Source of the DNA: Sanderia malayensis
Lineage: Eukaryota > Cnidaria > Scyphozoa > Semaeostomeae > Pelagiidae
NCBI GenBank assembly: GCA_013076295.1
Contig: RQOL01000863.1
Span: forward strand, 186,001 to 250,000
Direction: 5' to 3'
DNA length: 64,000 nt
Numbering within the stretch: position 1 is the first letter of the stretch; every line of letters begins with the position of its first letter. Positions 1 through 13,000 of the stretch are shown piece by piece. The position numbers were made by a program, and so were the translations under genes. The notes beneath the pieces were generated by a model. That model ran no database searches, was not told where the DNA came from, and worked only from the letters and a program-made list of their open reading frames with translations.

Positions 1-1270
1 TTAATTTCAATATCGGATTCATTGTAAATTGTTGGAATAGATGTAATTATCACTAGAAATATGTAAATAAAGTTGTACCTTATTATATTTTAGCTGAAAT
101 TACGTGGAATCATGTGTAAATTGTGGGAATGAACGTTATTATCGGATTCATGTGTTAACTTGTGGGAGTGAAAGTTAATATCGGATTCATGTTTAACTTG
201 TGGGAATGAGTGTTAATATCACTGAAAGCCAGTAAGTAAAGGTGTATTTTAAAGAGTGTGAACTGTAGTTATGGGGATCTTTGCATAAATTGTGGGAAGG
301 AACGTTAATATCGGATTCATGTGTAAATTGTGGGAATGAACATTAGTATCGGATTCATGTTTAAACTATGGGAATGAATGCTAATATCACTGAAAACAAG
401 TAAATAAGGGTGTTTTTTAATAACTTTTAGCTGCAGTTACATGGATTCATCCGTAAATTGTGGGAATGGGTGTCAATATCAGTGGAAAGACGTAACGAAA
501 TATGCATTCCATATAGTTTTAGCTGTGGTTACGTAGATTCATTTGAAAATTGTGGGAATTAATTTTTTTATAGGATTCATTATAAATTGTGGGAATAGAT
601 GTGATTATCACTAAAAACATGTAAATAAAGGTCTACTTTATTATGTTTTTGCTGAAATTTCGTGGATTCATGTGTAAATTGTGGGAAGGAACATTAATAT
701 GGGATTCATGCGTAAATTGTGGGAAAGAACATTAATATCGGAATCATGTGTAAATTGTGGGAATGAACGTTAATATCGGAGGTATGTTTAATTCTGGCAA
801 TGAATTTAATATCACTGAAAACAAATAAATAAGGGTGTAATTTAATACCTTTTAGCTGCAGTTACATGGATTCATGTGTAAATTGTGGGAATGAGTGTCA
901 ATATCATCAATGAAAAGAGGTAATCAAAGATGCCTTCCAATTAGTTTTAGCTGTGGATACGTGGATTCATTGGAAAGTTGATTGAAATGAATTTTAATAT
1001 CGGATTCATTGTAAAATGTGGCAATATATGTTAATATCACTAAGAACATGTAAATAAAGGTGTACTTTAAATTGTTTTAGCTCAAAATACGTGGAATTAT
1101 GTGTAAATTGTGGGAATAAACGTTAATATCCGATTCAATTTTAAATTGTGGGAATAAATGCTAATATCACTCAAAACATGTAAATAAAGGTCTACTTTAT
1201 TATGTTTTAGTTGAAACTACGTGGATTCATGTGAAAATTGTGGGAATGAATGTTACTATCACTGAAAACC

Positions 1271-2208
1271 AGTAAGTAAGGGTGTATTTTAAAGAGTGTC
1301 AGCTGTAGTTATGGGGATTTATGCAAAAATTGTGGGAAAGAACCTTACTATCGGATTCATGTGTAAATTGTGGGAATGAACATTAATATGGGATTCATGT
1401 GTAAATTGTGGGAGTGAGTAACAATATCATCAGTGAAAGGAGGTAACCAAAGATGCCTTCCAATTAGTTCTAGCTGTCCTTACGTGGATTCATTTGAAAA
1501 TTGTGGGAATTAATTTTAATATCGGACTCATTGTAAATTGTGGGAATAGATGTAATTATCACTAAAAATATGTAACTAAAGTTGTACTTTATTATGTTTT
1601 GGCTGAAATTACGTGGATTCATGTGTAAATTGTTGGAATGAACGTTATTATCGGATTCATGTGTTAACTTCTGGAAGTGAACGTTAATATCGGATTCATG
1701 TTTAACTTGTGGGAATGAATGTTAATATCACTGAAAGCCAGTAAGTAAGGGTGTATTTTAAAGAGTGTCAGCTGTAGTTATGGGGATTTATGCAAAAATT
1801 GTGGGAAAGAACCTTACTATCGGATTCATGTGTAAATTGTGGGAATGAACATTAATATGGGATTCATGTGTAAATTGTGGGAGTGAGTAACAATATCATC
1901 AGTGAAAGGAGGTAACCAAAGATGCCTTCCAATTAGTTCTAGCTGTCCTTACGTGGATTCATTTGAAAATTGTGGGAATTAATTTTAATATCGGACTCAT
2001 TGTAAATTGTGGGAATAGATGTAATTATCACTAAAAATATGTAACTAAAGTTGTACTTTATTATGTTTTGGCTGAAATTACGTGGATTCATGTGTAAATT
2101 GTTGGAATGAACGTTATTATCGGATTCATGTGTTAACTTCTGGAAGTGAACGTTAATATCGGATTCACGTGTAAATTGTGGGAATGAACATTAATATGGG
2201 ATTCATGT
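1271..2208 (+). repeat. 469-bp tandem duplication of satellite modules
   Basis: The block beginning AGTAAGTAAGGGTGTATTTT at 1271 recurs at 1740 with the same module order, including the unusual variants GCAAAAATTGTGGGAAAGAA and GCTGTCCTTACGTGG. The two copies look almost identical by eye. The second copy runs out near 2200. Confidence 0.8.
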
Positions 2209-3521
2209 GTAAATTCTGGGAGTGAGTAACAATATCATCAATGAAAAGAGGTAACCAAAGATGCCTTCCAATTATTTCTAGGTGTGCTTACGTAGATTCA
2301 TTTGAAATTTGTGGAAATTAATTTTAATATTGGATTTATTGTAAATTGTGGGAATAGATGTAATTATCACTAAAAATATATAAAAACACTTGTACTTTAT
2401 TATGTTTTAGCTGAAATTACGTGGATTCATGTGTAAATTGTGGGAATGAACATTAGTATCGGATTCATGTCTTAAATTGTGGGAATGAATGCTAATATCA
2501 CTGAAAACAAGTAAATAAGGGTGTTTTTTAATAACTTTTAGCTGCAGTTACATGGATTCATGCGTAAATTGTGGGAATGGGTGTCAATATCAGTGAAAAG
2601 ACGTAACGAAAAATGCATTCCATATAGTTTTAGCTGTGGTTACGTGGATTCATTTGAAAATTGTGGGAACTAATTTTAATATAGGATTCATTATAAATTG
2701 TGGGAATAGATGTGATTATCACTAAAAACATGTAAATAAAGGTCTACTTTATTATTTTTTTGCTGAAATTTCGTGGATTCATGTGTAAATTGTGGGAAGG
2801 AACATTAATATGGGATTCATGCGTAAATTGTGGGAAAGAACGTTAATATCGGAATCATGTGTAAATTGTGGGAATGAACGTTAATATCGGAGGTATGTTT
2901 AATTCTGGCAATGAATGTTAATATCACTGAAAACAAATAAATAAGGGTGTAATTTAATACCTTTTAGCTGCAGTTACATGGATTCATGTGTAAATTGTGG
3001 AATGAGTGTCAATATCATCAATGAAAAGAGGTAACCAAAGATGCCTTCCAATTAGTTTTAGCTGTGCATACGTGGATTCATTGGAAAGTTGATGGGAATG
3101 AATTTTAATATCGGATTCATTGTAAAATGTGGCAATATATGTTAATATCACTAAGAACATGTAAATAAAGGGGTACTTTAATTTGTTTTAGCTCAAAATA
3201 CGTGGAATTATGTGTAAATTGTGGGAATAAACGTTAATATCGGATTCAATTTTAAATTGTGGGAATAGATGTAATTATCACTAAAAATATGTAACTAAAG
3301 TTGTACTTTATTATGTTTTGGCTGAAATTACGTGGATTCATGTGTAAATTGTTGGAATGAACGTTATTATCGGATTCATGTGTTAACTTCTGGAAGTGAA
3401 CGTTAATATCGGATTCATGTTTAACTTGTGGGAATGAATGTTAATAACACTGAAAGCAAGAAAGTAAGGGTGTATTTTAAAGAGTGTGAACAGTAGTTAT
3501 GGGGATTTATGCATAAATTGT

Positions 3522-4380
3522 GGGAAGCAACGTTCATATCGGATTCATGTGTAAATTGTGGGAATGAACTTTAACATCGGATTCATATTTAAATTGTGCG
3601 AATGAATGTCAATATCACTGAAAACAAATAAATAACGGTGTATTTTAAAGAGTGTGAGCAGTAGTTATGGGGATTTATGCCTAAATTGTGGGAAAGAACG
3701 TTCATAGGATTCATGTGTAAATTGTGGGAATGAACGTTATTATCGGATTCATGTTTAAGTTGTGGGAATGAATGCTAATATCACTGAAAACAAGTAAATA
3801 AGTGTGTATTTTAAAGAGTCTGAACAGTAGTTATGGGGATTTATGCATAAATTGTGGGAAGCAACGTTCATATCGGATTCATGTGTAAATTGTGGGAATG
3901 AACTTTAACATCGGATTCATATTTAAATTGTGGGAATGAATGTCAATATCACCGAAAACCAATAAATAACGGTGTATTTTAAAGAGTGTGAGCAGTAGTT
4001 ATGGGGATTTATGCCTAAATTGTGGGAAGGAACGTTCATAGGATTCATGTGTAAATTGTGGGAATGAACGTTATTATCGGATTCATGTTTAAGTTGTGGG
4101 AATGAATGCTAATATCACTGAAAACAAGTAAATAAGTGTGTATTTTAAAGAGTCTGAACAGTAGTTATGGGATTTATGCATAAATTGTGGGAAGCAACGT
4201 TCATATCGGATTCATGTGTAAATTGTGGGAATGAACTTTAACATCGAATTCATATTTAAATTGTGGGAATGAATGTCAATATCACCGTTAACCAATAAAT
4301 AACGGTGTATTTTAAAGAGTGTGAGCAGTAGTTATGGGGATTTATGCCTAAATTGTGGGAAGGAACGTTCATAGGATTCA
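3522..4380 (+). repeat. 333-bp higher-order repeat, two full copies and a partial third
   Basis: The diagnostic variant GGGAAGCAACGTTCATATCG occurs at 3522, 3856 and 4189, spaced 334 and 333 bp apart, with the same neighbouring modules each time. The third copy diverges after about 190 bp, near 4380. Confidence 0.8.
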
Positions 4381-7300
4381 TGCGTAAATTGTGGGAATGG
4401 GTGTAAATATCAGTGAAAAGACGTAACCAAAGATGCATTCCATATAGTTTTAGCTGTGGTTACGTGGATTCATTGGAAAATTGCCGGAATTAACTTTAAT
4501 ATCGGATTCTTTGTAAACTGTGAGAATAGATGTAATTATCACTAAATTTATGTAAACAAAGTCTACTTTATTATGTTTTAGCTGAAATTACGTGGACTCA
4601 GGTGTAAATTGTGGGAATGAAGGTTATTATAGGATTCATGTGTTTATTTGTGGGAGTGAACGTTAATATCGGATTCATGTTTAAATTGTGGGAATAAATG
4701 TTAATAACACTGAAAGCAAGTGAGTAAGGGTGTATTTTAAAGAGTGTGAACAGTAGTTATGGGGATTTATGCCTAAATTGTGGGAAGGAACGTTCATAGG
4801 ATTCATGTGTAAATTGTGGGAATGAACGTTATTATCAGATTCATGTTTAAGTTGTGGGAATAAATGTTAATACCACTGAAAACAAGTAAATAAGGGTGTA
4901 TTTTAAACCCTTTTAGCTACAGCTACATGGATTCAAGCGTAAATTGTGGGAATGTGTGTCAATATGAATGAAAAGACGTAACCAAAGATGCATTCCATAT
5001 AGTTTTAGATGTTGTTACGTGGATTCATTTAAAAATTTGGGGAATTAACTTTAATATCGGGTCATTGTAAATTGTGGGAATAGATGTAATTATAAATAAA
5101 AACATGTAAATAAAGATGTACTTTATTATGGTTTAGCTGAAATTACATGGATTCATGTGTAAATTGTGGAAATGAGCATTAATATGGGATTCATGTGTAA
5201 ATCCTGGGAATGAGTAACAATATCATCAGTGAAAAGGGGTAACCAATGATGCGTTCCAATGAGTTTTAGCTGTCCTTACGTATATTCATTTGAAAATTGT
5301 GGGAATTAATTTTATTATCGGATTCATTGTAAATTGTGGGAATAGATGTAATTATCACTAAAAATATGTACATAAAGTTGCTTTTTTTATGTTTTAGCTG
5401 AATTTACGTGGATTCATTTGTAAATTCTGGGAATGAAAGTTAATATAGGATTCATGTGTAAATTGTTGGCATAAGTAACAATATCATCAGTGAAAAGAGG
5501 TAACCAAAGATGCCTTCCCATTAGTTTTAGCTGTGCATACGTGGATTCATTTGAAAATTGTGGGAATTAATTTTAATATCGGATTCATTGTAAATTGTGG
5601 GAATAGATGTAATTATCACTAGAAATATGTAAATAAAGTTGTACTTTATTTAGTTTTAGCTGTGGTTACGTGGATTCATGTGTAAATTGTGGGAATAAAC
5701 GTTATTATCGGATTCATGTGTTAACTTGTGGGAGTGAACGTTAATATCGGATTCATGTTTAACTTGTGGGAATGAATGTTAATATCACTGAAAGCCAGTA
5801 AGTAAGGGTGTATTTTAAAGAGTGAGAACTGTAGTTATGGGGATCTTTGCATAAATTGTGGGAAGGAACGTTAATATCGGATTCATGTTTAAATTGTTGG
5901 AATGAACGTTAATATCGGATTCATGTGTAAATTGTGGGAATGAATATTAATATGGGATTCATGTGTAAATTCTGGGAGTGAGTAACAATATCATCAGTGA
6001 AAAGAGGTAACCAAAGATGCCTTCCAATTAGTTCTAGCTGTGCTTACGTGGATTCATTTGAAAATTGTGGGAATTATTTTTAATATCGGATTCATGTTTA
6101 ATTTGTGGGAATGAATGTTAATATCACTGAAGGCCAGTAAGTAAGGAGGGTGCATTTTAAACAGTGTGAGTTGTAGTTATGGGGATTTATGAGTTTATTG
6201 TGGGAAAGAACGTTACTATTGGATTCATGTGTAAATTGTGAGTATGAACGATATTATCGGTTTCATGTGTTAACTTGTGGGAATCAACGTTAATATCGGA
6301 TTCATGTTTAAACTGTGGAAATGAATGTTACTATCACTGAAAACCAGTAAGTAAGGCTGTATTTTAACGAGTGTCAGCTGTAGTTATGGGGATTTATGCA
6401 AAGATTGTGGGAAAGAACGTTACTATCGGATTCATGTGTAAATTGTGGGAATGAACATTAATATGGGATTCAAGTGTAAATTGTGGGAGTGAGTAACAAT
6501 ATCATCAGTGAAAAGAGGTAACCAAAGATGCCTTCCAATTAGTTCCAGCTGTGTTTACATGGATTCATTTGAAAATTGTGGGATTTAATTTTCATATCGG
6601 ATTCATTGTAAATTGTGGGAATATATGTAATTATCACTAAAAATATGAAAATACAGTTGTACTTTATTATATTTTAGCTGAAATTACGTGGATTCATGTG
6701 TAAATTGTGGGAGTGAACGTTAATATCGGATTCATGTTTAACTTGTGGGAATGAATGTTTGAATGTTAATATGACTGAAAGCCAGTAAGTAAGGAGGGGG
6801 TATTTTAAAGAGTGTGAGCTGTAGTTATGGGGATTTATGGGTAAATTGTGGGAATGAACGTTTAATTCGGATTCATGTTTAAATTGTGGGAATGAATGCT
6901 AATATCACTGAAAACAAGTAAATAAGTGTGTATTTTAAAAAGTCTGAACTGTAGTTATGGGGATTTATCCATAAATTGTGGGAAGGAACGTTCATATCGA
7001 GTTCATGTGTAAGTTGTGGGAATGAAAGTTAATATCGGATTCATATTTAAATTGTGGGAATGAATGTTAATATCACTGAAAACAAATAAATAACGGTGTA
7101 TTTTAAAGTGCGTGAGCAGTAGTTATGCGGATTTATGCCTAAATTGTGGGAAGGAACGTTAATATCGGATTCATGTGTAAATTGTGAAAATAAATGTTAT
7201 TATCACTGAAAACAATTAAATAGGGGTGTATTTTAATACCTTTTAGTTGCAGTTACATGGATTCATGCGTAAATTGTGGAAATGAGTGTGAATATCAATG

Positions 7301-8203
7301 AAAAGACGCAACCAAAGATGCATTCCATATAGTTTTGGCTGTGCTTACGTGGATTCATTTGAAAGTTATGGGATTGAATTTTAACATCGGATTGATTGTA
7401 AATTGTGGGAATAAATGTTAATATAACTAAAACAATTTAATAAAGGTGTACTTTATTTTAGTTTAGCTCAAAAAACATGCATTTATGTGTAACTTGTGGG
7501 AATAAACATTAACATCGGATTCATGCTTAAACTGTGGGAATAAATGGTAAAATCACCGAATGCAAGTAAATAAGGGTGTTTTTTAAAACCTTTTATGTGG
7601 ATTGAATTGTGGGAGTGAACGTTAATATCGGATTCATGTTTAACTTGTGGGAATGAATGTTAATATCACTGAAAGCCAGTAAGTAAGGGTGTATTTTAAA
7701 GAGTGAGAACTGTAGTTATGGGGATCTTTGCATAAATTGTGGGAAGGAACGTTAATATCGGATTCATGTGTAAATTGTGGGAATGAACATTAATATCGGA
7801 TTCATGTTTAAATTGTGGGAATGAATGCTAATATCACCGAAAACAAGTAAATAATGGTGTTTTTTTAATAACTTTTAGCTGCAGTTAAATGGATTCATGG
7901 GAAAATTGTGGGAATGGGTGTCAATATCAGTGAAAAGACATAACGAAAGATGCATTCCATATAGTTTTAGCTGTGGTTACGTGGATTCATGTGTAAATCG
8001 TGAGAAGGAACATTATTATGGGATTCATGAGTAAATTGTGGGAATGAGTAACAATATCATCAGTGAAAAGAGGTAACCAAAGATGCCTTCCAATTAGTTT
8101 TAGCTGTACTTACGGGGATCGATTTGAAAATTGTGGGAAATACTTCTAATATCGGATTCATTGTAAATTGTGGGAATAGATGAAATTATCACTAAAAACA
8201 TGT

Positions 8204-8327
8204 TTGTATTTGTATCTTTGATCTTCACAGATTGATGACAGTGCTCAATGCATACTCAGAGCGTTTATAGTAAACAAACAAAGAAAAAACTTCTGTAGCA
8301 GAATAAAAGAGTTTTTTCTTTGTTTGT
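8204..8327 (-). mobile_element. Short retroposed fragment (SINE-like or LINE 3' end), copy 1
   Basis: This 124-bp segment is unrelated to the satellite and is flanked by a perfect 15-bp direct repeat, TCACTAAAAACATGT (8189-8203 and 8328-8342). A duplication this long points to LINE-type target-primed integration rather than a DNA transposon. On the minus strand it ends with GATACAAATACAA, which looks like the short A-rich tail of such elements, so I place it on the minus strand. It contains an 18-bp perfect inverted repeat. I do not recognise the family and see no tRNA-like A and B boxes. Confidence 0.7.
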
Positions 8328-8328
8328 T
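8273..8328. repeat. 18-bp perfect inverted repeat (hairpin), copy 1
   Basis: AACAAACAAAGAAAAAAC at 8273-8290 is the exact reverse complement of 8311-8328. The loop is 20 nt. An inner T-A pair and a possible G-U pair could extend the stem. It sits at one end of the insertion, the last base of the stem being the first base of the target-site duplication. Confidence 0.9.
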
Positions 8329-9961
8329 CACTAAAAACATGTAAATAAAGGTGTACTTTAATTTGTTTTGGATGAAATTACGTGGCCTCATGTACAAGTT
8401 GTGAGAATGAAACTTATTATCGGATTCATGTGTTAGCTTGTGGGAATGAACGTTAATATCGGGTTCATGTTTAAATTGTGGGAATGATTGTTACTATGAC
8501 TGAAAACCAGTAGGTAAGGGCGTGTTTTAAATAGTGTCAACAGTAGTTATGGGGATTTATGCATAATTTGTTGGAAGCAACGTTCATATCGGATTCATGT
8601 GTAAATTGTGGGAATGAACGTTAACATCGGATTCATATTTAAATTTTTGGAATGAATGTCAATATCACTGAAAACAAATAAATAACGGTGTATTTTATAG
8701 AGTGTGAGCAGTAGTTATGGGGATTTATGCCTAAATTGTGGGAAGGAACGTTCATAGGATTCATGTGTAAATTGTGATAATGAACGTTATTATCGGATTC
8801 ATGTTTAAGTTGTGGGAATAAATGTTAATACCACTGAAAACAAATAAATAAGGGTGTATTTTAAAGTGCGTGAGCAGTAGTTATGCGGATTTATGCCTAA
8901 ATTGTGGGAAGGAACGTTAATATCGGATTCATGTGTAAATTGTGAAAATAAATGTTATTATCACTGAAAACAATTAAATAGGGGTGTATTTTAATACCTT
9001 TTAGTTGCAGTTACATGGATTCATGCGTAAATTGTGGAAATGAGTGTGAATATCAATGAAAAGACGCAACCAAAGATGCATTCCATATAGTTTTGGCTGT
9101 GCTTACGTGGATTCATTTGAAAGTTATGGGATTGAATTTTAACATCGGATTGATTGTAAATTGTGGGAATAAATGTTAATATAACTAAAACAATTTAATA
9201 AAGGTGTACTTTATTTTAGTTTAGCTCAAAAAACATGCATTTATGTGTAACTTGTGGGAATAAACATTAACATCGGATTCATGCTTAAACTGTGGGAATA
9301 AATGGTAAAATCACCGAATGCAAGTAAATAAGGGTGTTTTTTAAAACCTTTTATGTGGATTGAATTGTGGGAGTGAACGTTAATATCGGATTCATGTTTA
9401 ACTTGTGGGAATGAATGTTAATATCACTGAAAGCCAGTAAGTAAGGGTGTATTTTAAAGAGTGAGAACTGTAGTTATGGGGATCTTTGCATAAATTGTGG
9501 GAAGGAACGTTAATATCGGATTCATGTGTAAATTGTGGGAATGAACATTAATATCGGATTCATGTTTAAATTGTGGGAATGAATGCTAATATCACCGAAA
9601 ACAAGTAAATAATGGTGTTTTTTTAATAACTTTTAGCTGCAGTTAAATGGATTCATGGGAAAATTGTGGGAATGGGTGTCAATATCAGTGAAAAGACATA
9701 ACGAAAGATGCATTCCATATAGTTTTAGCTGTGGTTACGTGGATTCATGTGTAAATCGTGAGAAGGAACATTATTATGGGATTCATGAGTAAATTGTGGG
9801 AATGAGTAACAATATCATCAGTGAAAAGAGGTAACCAAAGATGCCTTCCAATTAGTTTTAGCTGTACTTACGGGGATCGATTTGAAAATTGTGGGAAATA
9901 CTTCTAATATCGGATTCATTGTAAATTGTGGGAATAGATGAAATTATCACTAAAAACATGT
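8328..9961 (+). repeat. Satellite array between the two hairpin insertions
   Basis: The same satellite family fills the interval. It spans the junction between the two 1,758-bp duplication units at about 8862/8863. No gene or other element is seen. Confidence 0.95.
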
Positions 9962-10085
9962 TTGTATTTGTATCTTTGATCTTCACAGATTGATGACAGT
10001 GCTCAATGCATACTCAGAGCGTTTATAGTAAACAAACAAAGAAAAAACTTCTGTAGCAGAATAAAAGAGTTTTTTCTTTGTTTGT
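9962..10085 (-). mobile_element. Short retroposed fragment, copy 2 (by segmental duplication)
   Basis: Copy of 8204-8327, offset by 1,758 bp, with the same 15-bp flanking repeats (9947-9961 and 10086-10100). It is not an independent insertion, because the flanking satellite modules are duplicated too. The hairpin arms fall at 10031-10048 and 10069-10086. Confidence 0.7.
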
Positions 10086-13000
10086 TCACTAAAAACATGT
10101 AAATAAAGGTGTACTTTAATTTGTTTTGGATGAAATTACGTGGCCTCATGTACAAGTTGTGAGAATGAATCTTATTATCGGATTCATGTGTTAGCTTGTG
10201 GGAATGAACGTTAATATCGGGTTCATGTTTAAATTGTGGGAATGATTGTTACTATGACTGAAAACCAGTAGGTAAGGGCGTGTTTTAAATAGTGTCAACA
10301 GTAGTTATGGGGATTTATGCATAATTTGTTGGAAGCAACGTTCATATCGGATTCATGTGTAAATTGTGGGAATGAACGTTAACATCGGATTCATATTTAA
10401 ATTTTTGGAATGAATGTCAATATCACTGAAAACAAATAAATAACGGTGTATTTTATAGAGTGTGAGCAGTAGTTATGGGGATTTATGCCTAAATTGTGGG
10501 AAGGAACGTTCATAGGATTCATGTGTAAATTGTGATAATGAACGTTATTATCGGATTCATGTTTAAGTTGTGGGAATAAATGTTAATGCCACTGAAAACA
10601 AATAAATAAGGGTGTATTTTAAAACCTTTTAGCTACAGCTACATGGATTCAAGCGTAAATTGTGGGAATGGGTGTCAATATCAATGAAAAGACATAACCA
10701 AAGATGCATTCCATATAGTTTTAGATGTTGTTACGTGGATTCATTTAAAAACTGGGGGAATTAACTTTAATATCGGGTCATTGTAAATTGTGGGAATAGA
10801 TGTAATTATAAATAAAAACATGTAAATAAAGATGTACTTTATTATGTTTTAGCTGAAATTACATGGATTCATGTGTAAATTGTGGGAATGAGCATTAATA
10901 TGGGATTCATGTGTAAATCCTGGGAATGAGTAACAATATCATCAGTGAAAAGGGGTAACCAATGATGCGTTCCAATGAGTTTAGCTGTCCTTACGTATAT
11001 TCATTTGAAAATTGTGGGAATGAACGTTAATATCGGATTCATGTTTAAATTGTGGGAATGATTGTTACTATGACTGAAAACCAATAGGTAAGGGTGCATT
11101 TTAAAGAGTGTCAGCTGTAGTTATGGGGATTTATGCTTAAATTGCGGGAAAGAACGTTACTATCGGATTCATTTGTAAATTGTGGGAATGAAAGTTAATA
11201 TTGGATGCATGTGTAAATTGTTGGAATTAACGTTAATATCGGATTTTTGTTTAAATTTGGGGAATTAATGTTAATATCACTGAAAACCAGTAATTAAGGG
11301 TGTGTTTGAAATAGTGTGTGCTGTAGTTATGGGGATTCATGCGTAAATTGTGGGGTTGAACGTTAATATCGGATTCATGTTTAAATTGTTGGAATGAATG
11401 TTAATATCACGGAGAACAAGTAAATAAGGGTTATATTTTAATACCTTTTAGCTGCAGTTAAATGGATTCTTCTGTAAATTGTGGGAAAGAAGGTTACTAT
11501 CGGAGTCATGTGTAAATTGTGGGAATGAACATTAATATGGGATTCATGTGTAAATTCTGGGAGTGAGTAACAATATCATCAATGAAAAGAGGTAACCACA
11601 GATGCCTTCCAATTAGTTCTAGCTGTGCTTACGTGGATTCATTTGGAAATTGTGGGAATTAATTTTAATATCGGTTTTATTGTAAATTTTGGGAATAGAT
11701 GTAATTATCACTAAAAATATGTAAATAAAGGTCTACTTAATTATGTTTTTGCTGAAATTTCGTGGATTCATGTGTAAATTGTGGGAAGGAACATTAATAT
11801 GGGATTCATGCGTAAATTGTGGGAAAGAACGTTAATATCGGAATCATGTGTAGATTGTGGGAATGAAAGTTAATATCGGATGTATGTTTAATTCTGGCAA
11901 TGAATTTTAATATCACTGAAAACAAATAAATAAGGGTGTAATTTAATACCTTTTAGCTGCAGTTACATGGATTCATGTGTAAATTGTGGGAATGAGTGTC
12001 AATATCATCAATGAAAAAAGGTAACCAAAGATACCTTCCAATTAGTTTTAGCTGTGGATACGTGGATTCATTGGAAAGTTGATGGGAATGAATTTTAATA
12101 TCGGATTCATTGTAAAATGTGGCAATATATGTTAATATCACTAAGAACATGTAAATAATGGTGTATTTTAATTTGTTTTAGCTTGAAATACGTGGAATTA
12201 TGTGTAAATTGTGGGAATAAACGTTATTATCGGATTCATTTTTAAATTGTGGGAATAAATGTTAATATCACTCAAACCATGTAAATAAAGGTCTACTTTA
12301 TTATGTTTTAGTTGAAGTTACGTGGATTCATGTGTAAATTGTGGGAATGAATGTTACTATCACTGAAAACCAGTAAATAAGGGTGTATTTTAAAGAGTGT
12401 CAGCTGTAGTTATGGGGATTTATGCAAAAATTGTGGGAAAGAACGTTACTATTGGATTCATGTGTAATTTGTGGGAATGAACATTAATATCGGATTCATT
12501 GTAAATTGTGGGAATAGATGTAATTATCACTAAAAATATGTAAATAAAGTTGTACTTTCTTATGGTTTAGCTGCAAGTACGTTGATTCTTTTGAAAATTG
12601 TGGGAAGGAACATTAATATGGGATTCATGTGTAAATTGTGGGAATGAGTAACGATATCATCAGTGAAAAGAGGTAACCAAAGATGCCTTCCAATTAGTTT
12701 TAGCTGTGCTTACGTGGATTCATTTGAAAATTGTGGGATTTAATTTCGGATTCATTGTAAATTGTGGGAATAGATGTAATTATCACTAAAAATATGTAAC
12801 TAAAGTTGTACTTTATTATGTTTTGGCTGAAATTACGTGGATTCATGTGTAAATTGTTGGAATGTACGTTATTATCGGATTCATGTGTTAACTTCTGGAA
12901 GTGAACGTTAATATCGGATTCATGTTTAACTTGTGGGAATGAATGTTAATATCACTGAAAGCCAGTAAATAAGGGTTTATTTTAAAGAGTGTGAACTGTA

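Larger units (their letters stand above)
1..8203 (+). repeat. Satellite array, left flank
   Basis: Head-to-tail satellite with no gene. Short modules of about 38 bp (GGATTCAT, then GTAAATTGTGGGAATGAACG, then TTAATATC) alternate with long modules of 91-95 bp that carry an extra half. Second-half types are mixed: CACTGAAAACAAGTAAATAA, CACTAAAAACATGTAAATAA, TCATCAGTGAAAAGAGGTAA and a type ending AGTAGTTATGGGG. Module order is irregular here compared with the centre of the window, apart from two local tandem duplications listed separately. The short minus-strand open frames in this tract are read-throughs of the repeat. I see no inverted modules. Confidence 0.95.
7105..10620 (+). repeat. 1,758-bp tandem segmental duplication including a non-satellite insertion
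   Basis: Unit A runs from about 7105 to 8862 and unit B from about 8863 to 10620. Marker AAAGTGCGTGAGCAG lies at 7105 and 8863, and the hairpin insertion at 8271 and 10029, both exactly 1,758 bp apart. I see only two single-base differences inside the units (near 8411/10169 and 8832/10590). The 124-bp retroposed insertion was copied together with its target-site duplications, so duplication followed insertion and is recent. Confidence 0.92.

Noticed and set aside
4256..4438. Minus-strand open frames of 60-67 codons in the satellite (also at 11953, 21522 and 40109)
   Set aside because: They are the repeat read backwards (recurring SHNL-MNP peptides) and recur with the modules. There is no start context, and no sign of coding selection.
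8204..8327. C/D-box snoRNA or tRNA-derived SINE head in the hairpin insertion
   Set aside because: A TGATGA is present, but no CTGA D box at the other end and no A/B-box pair.
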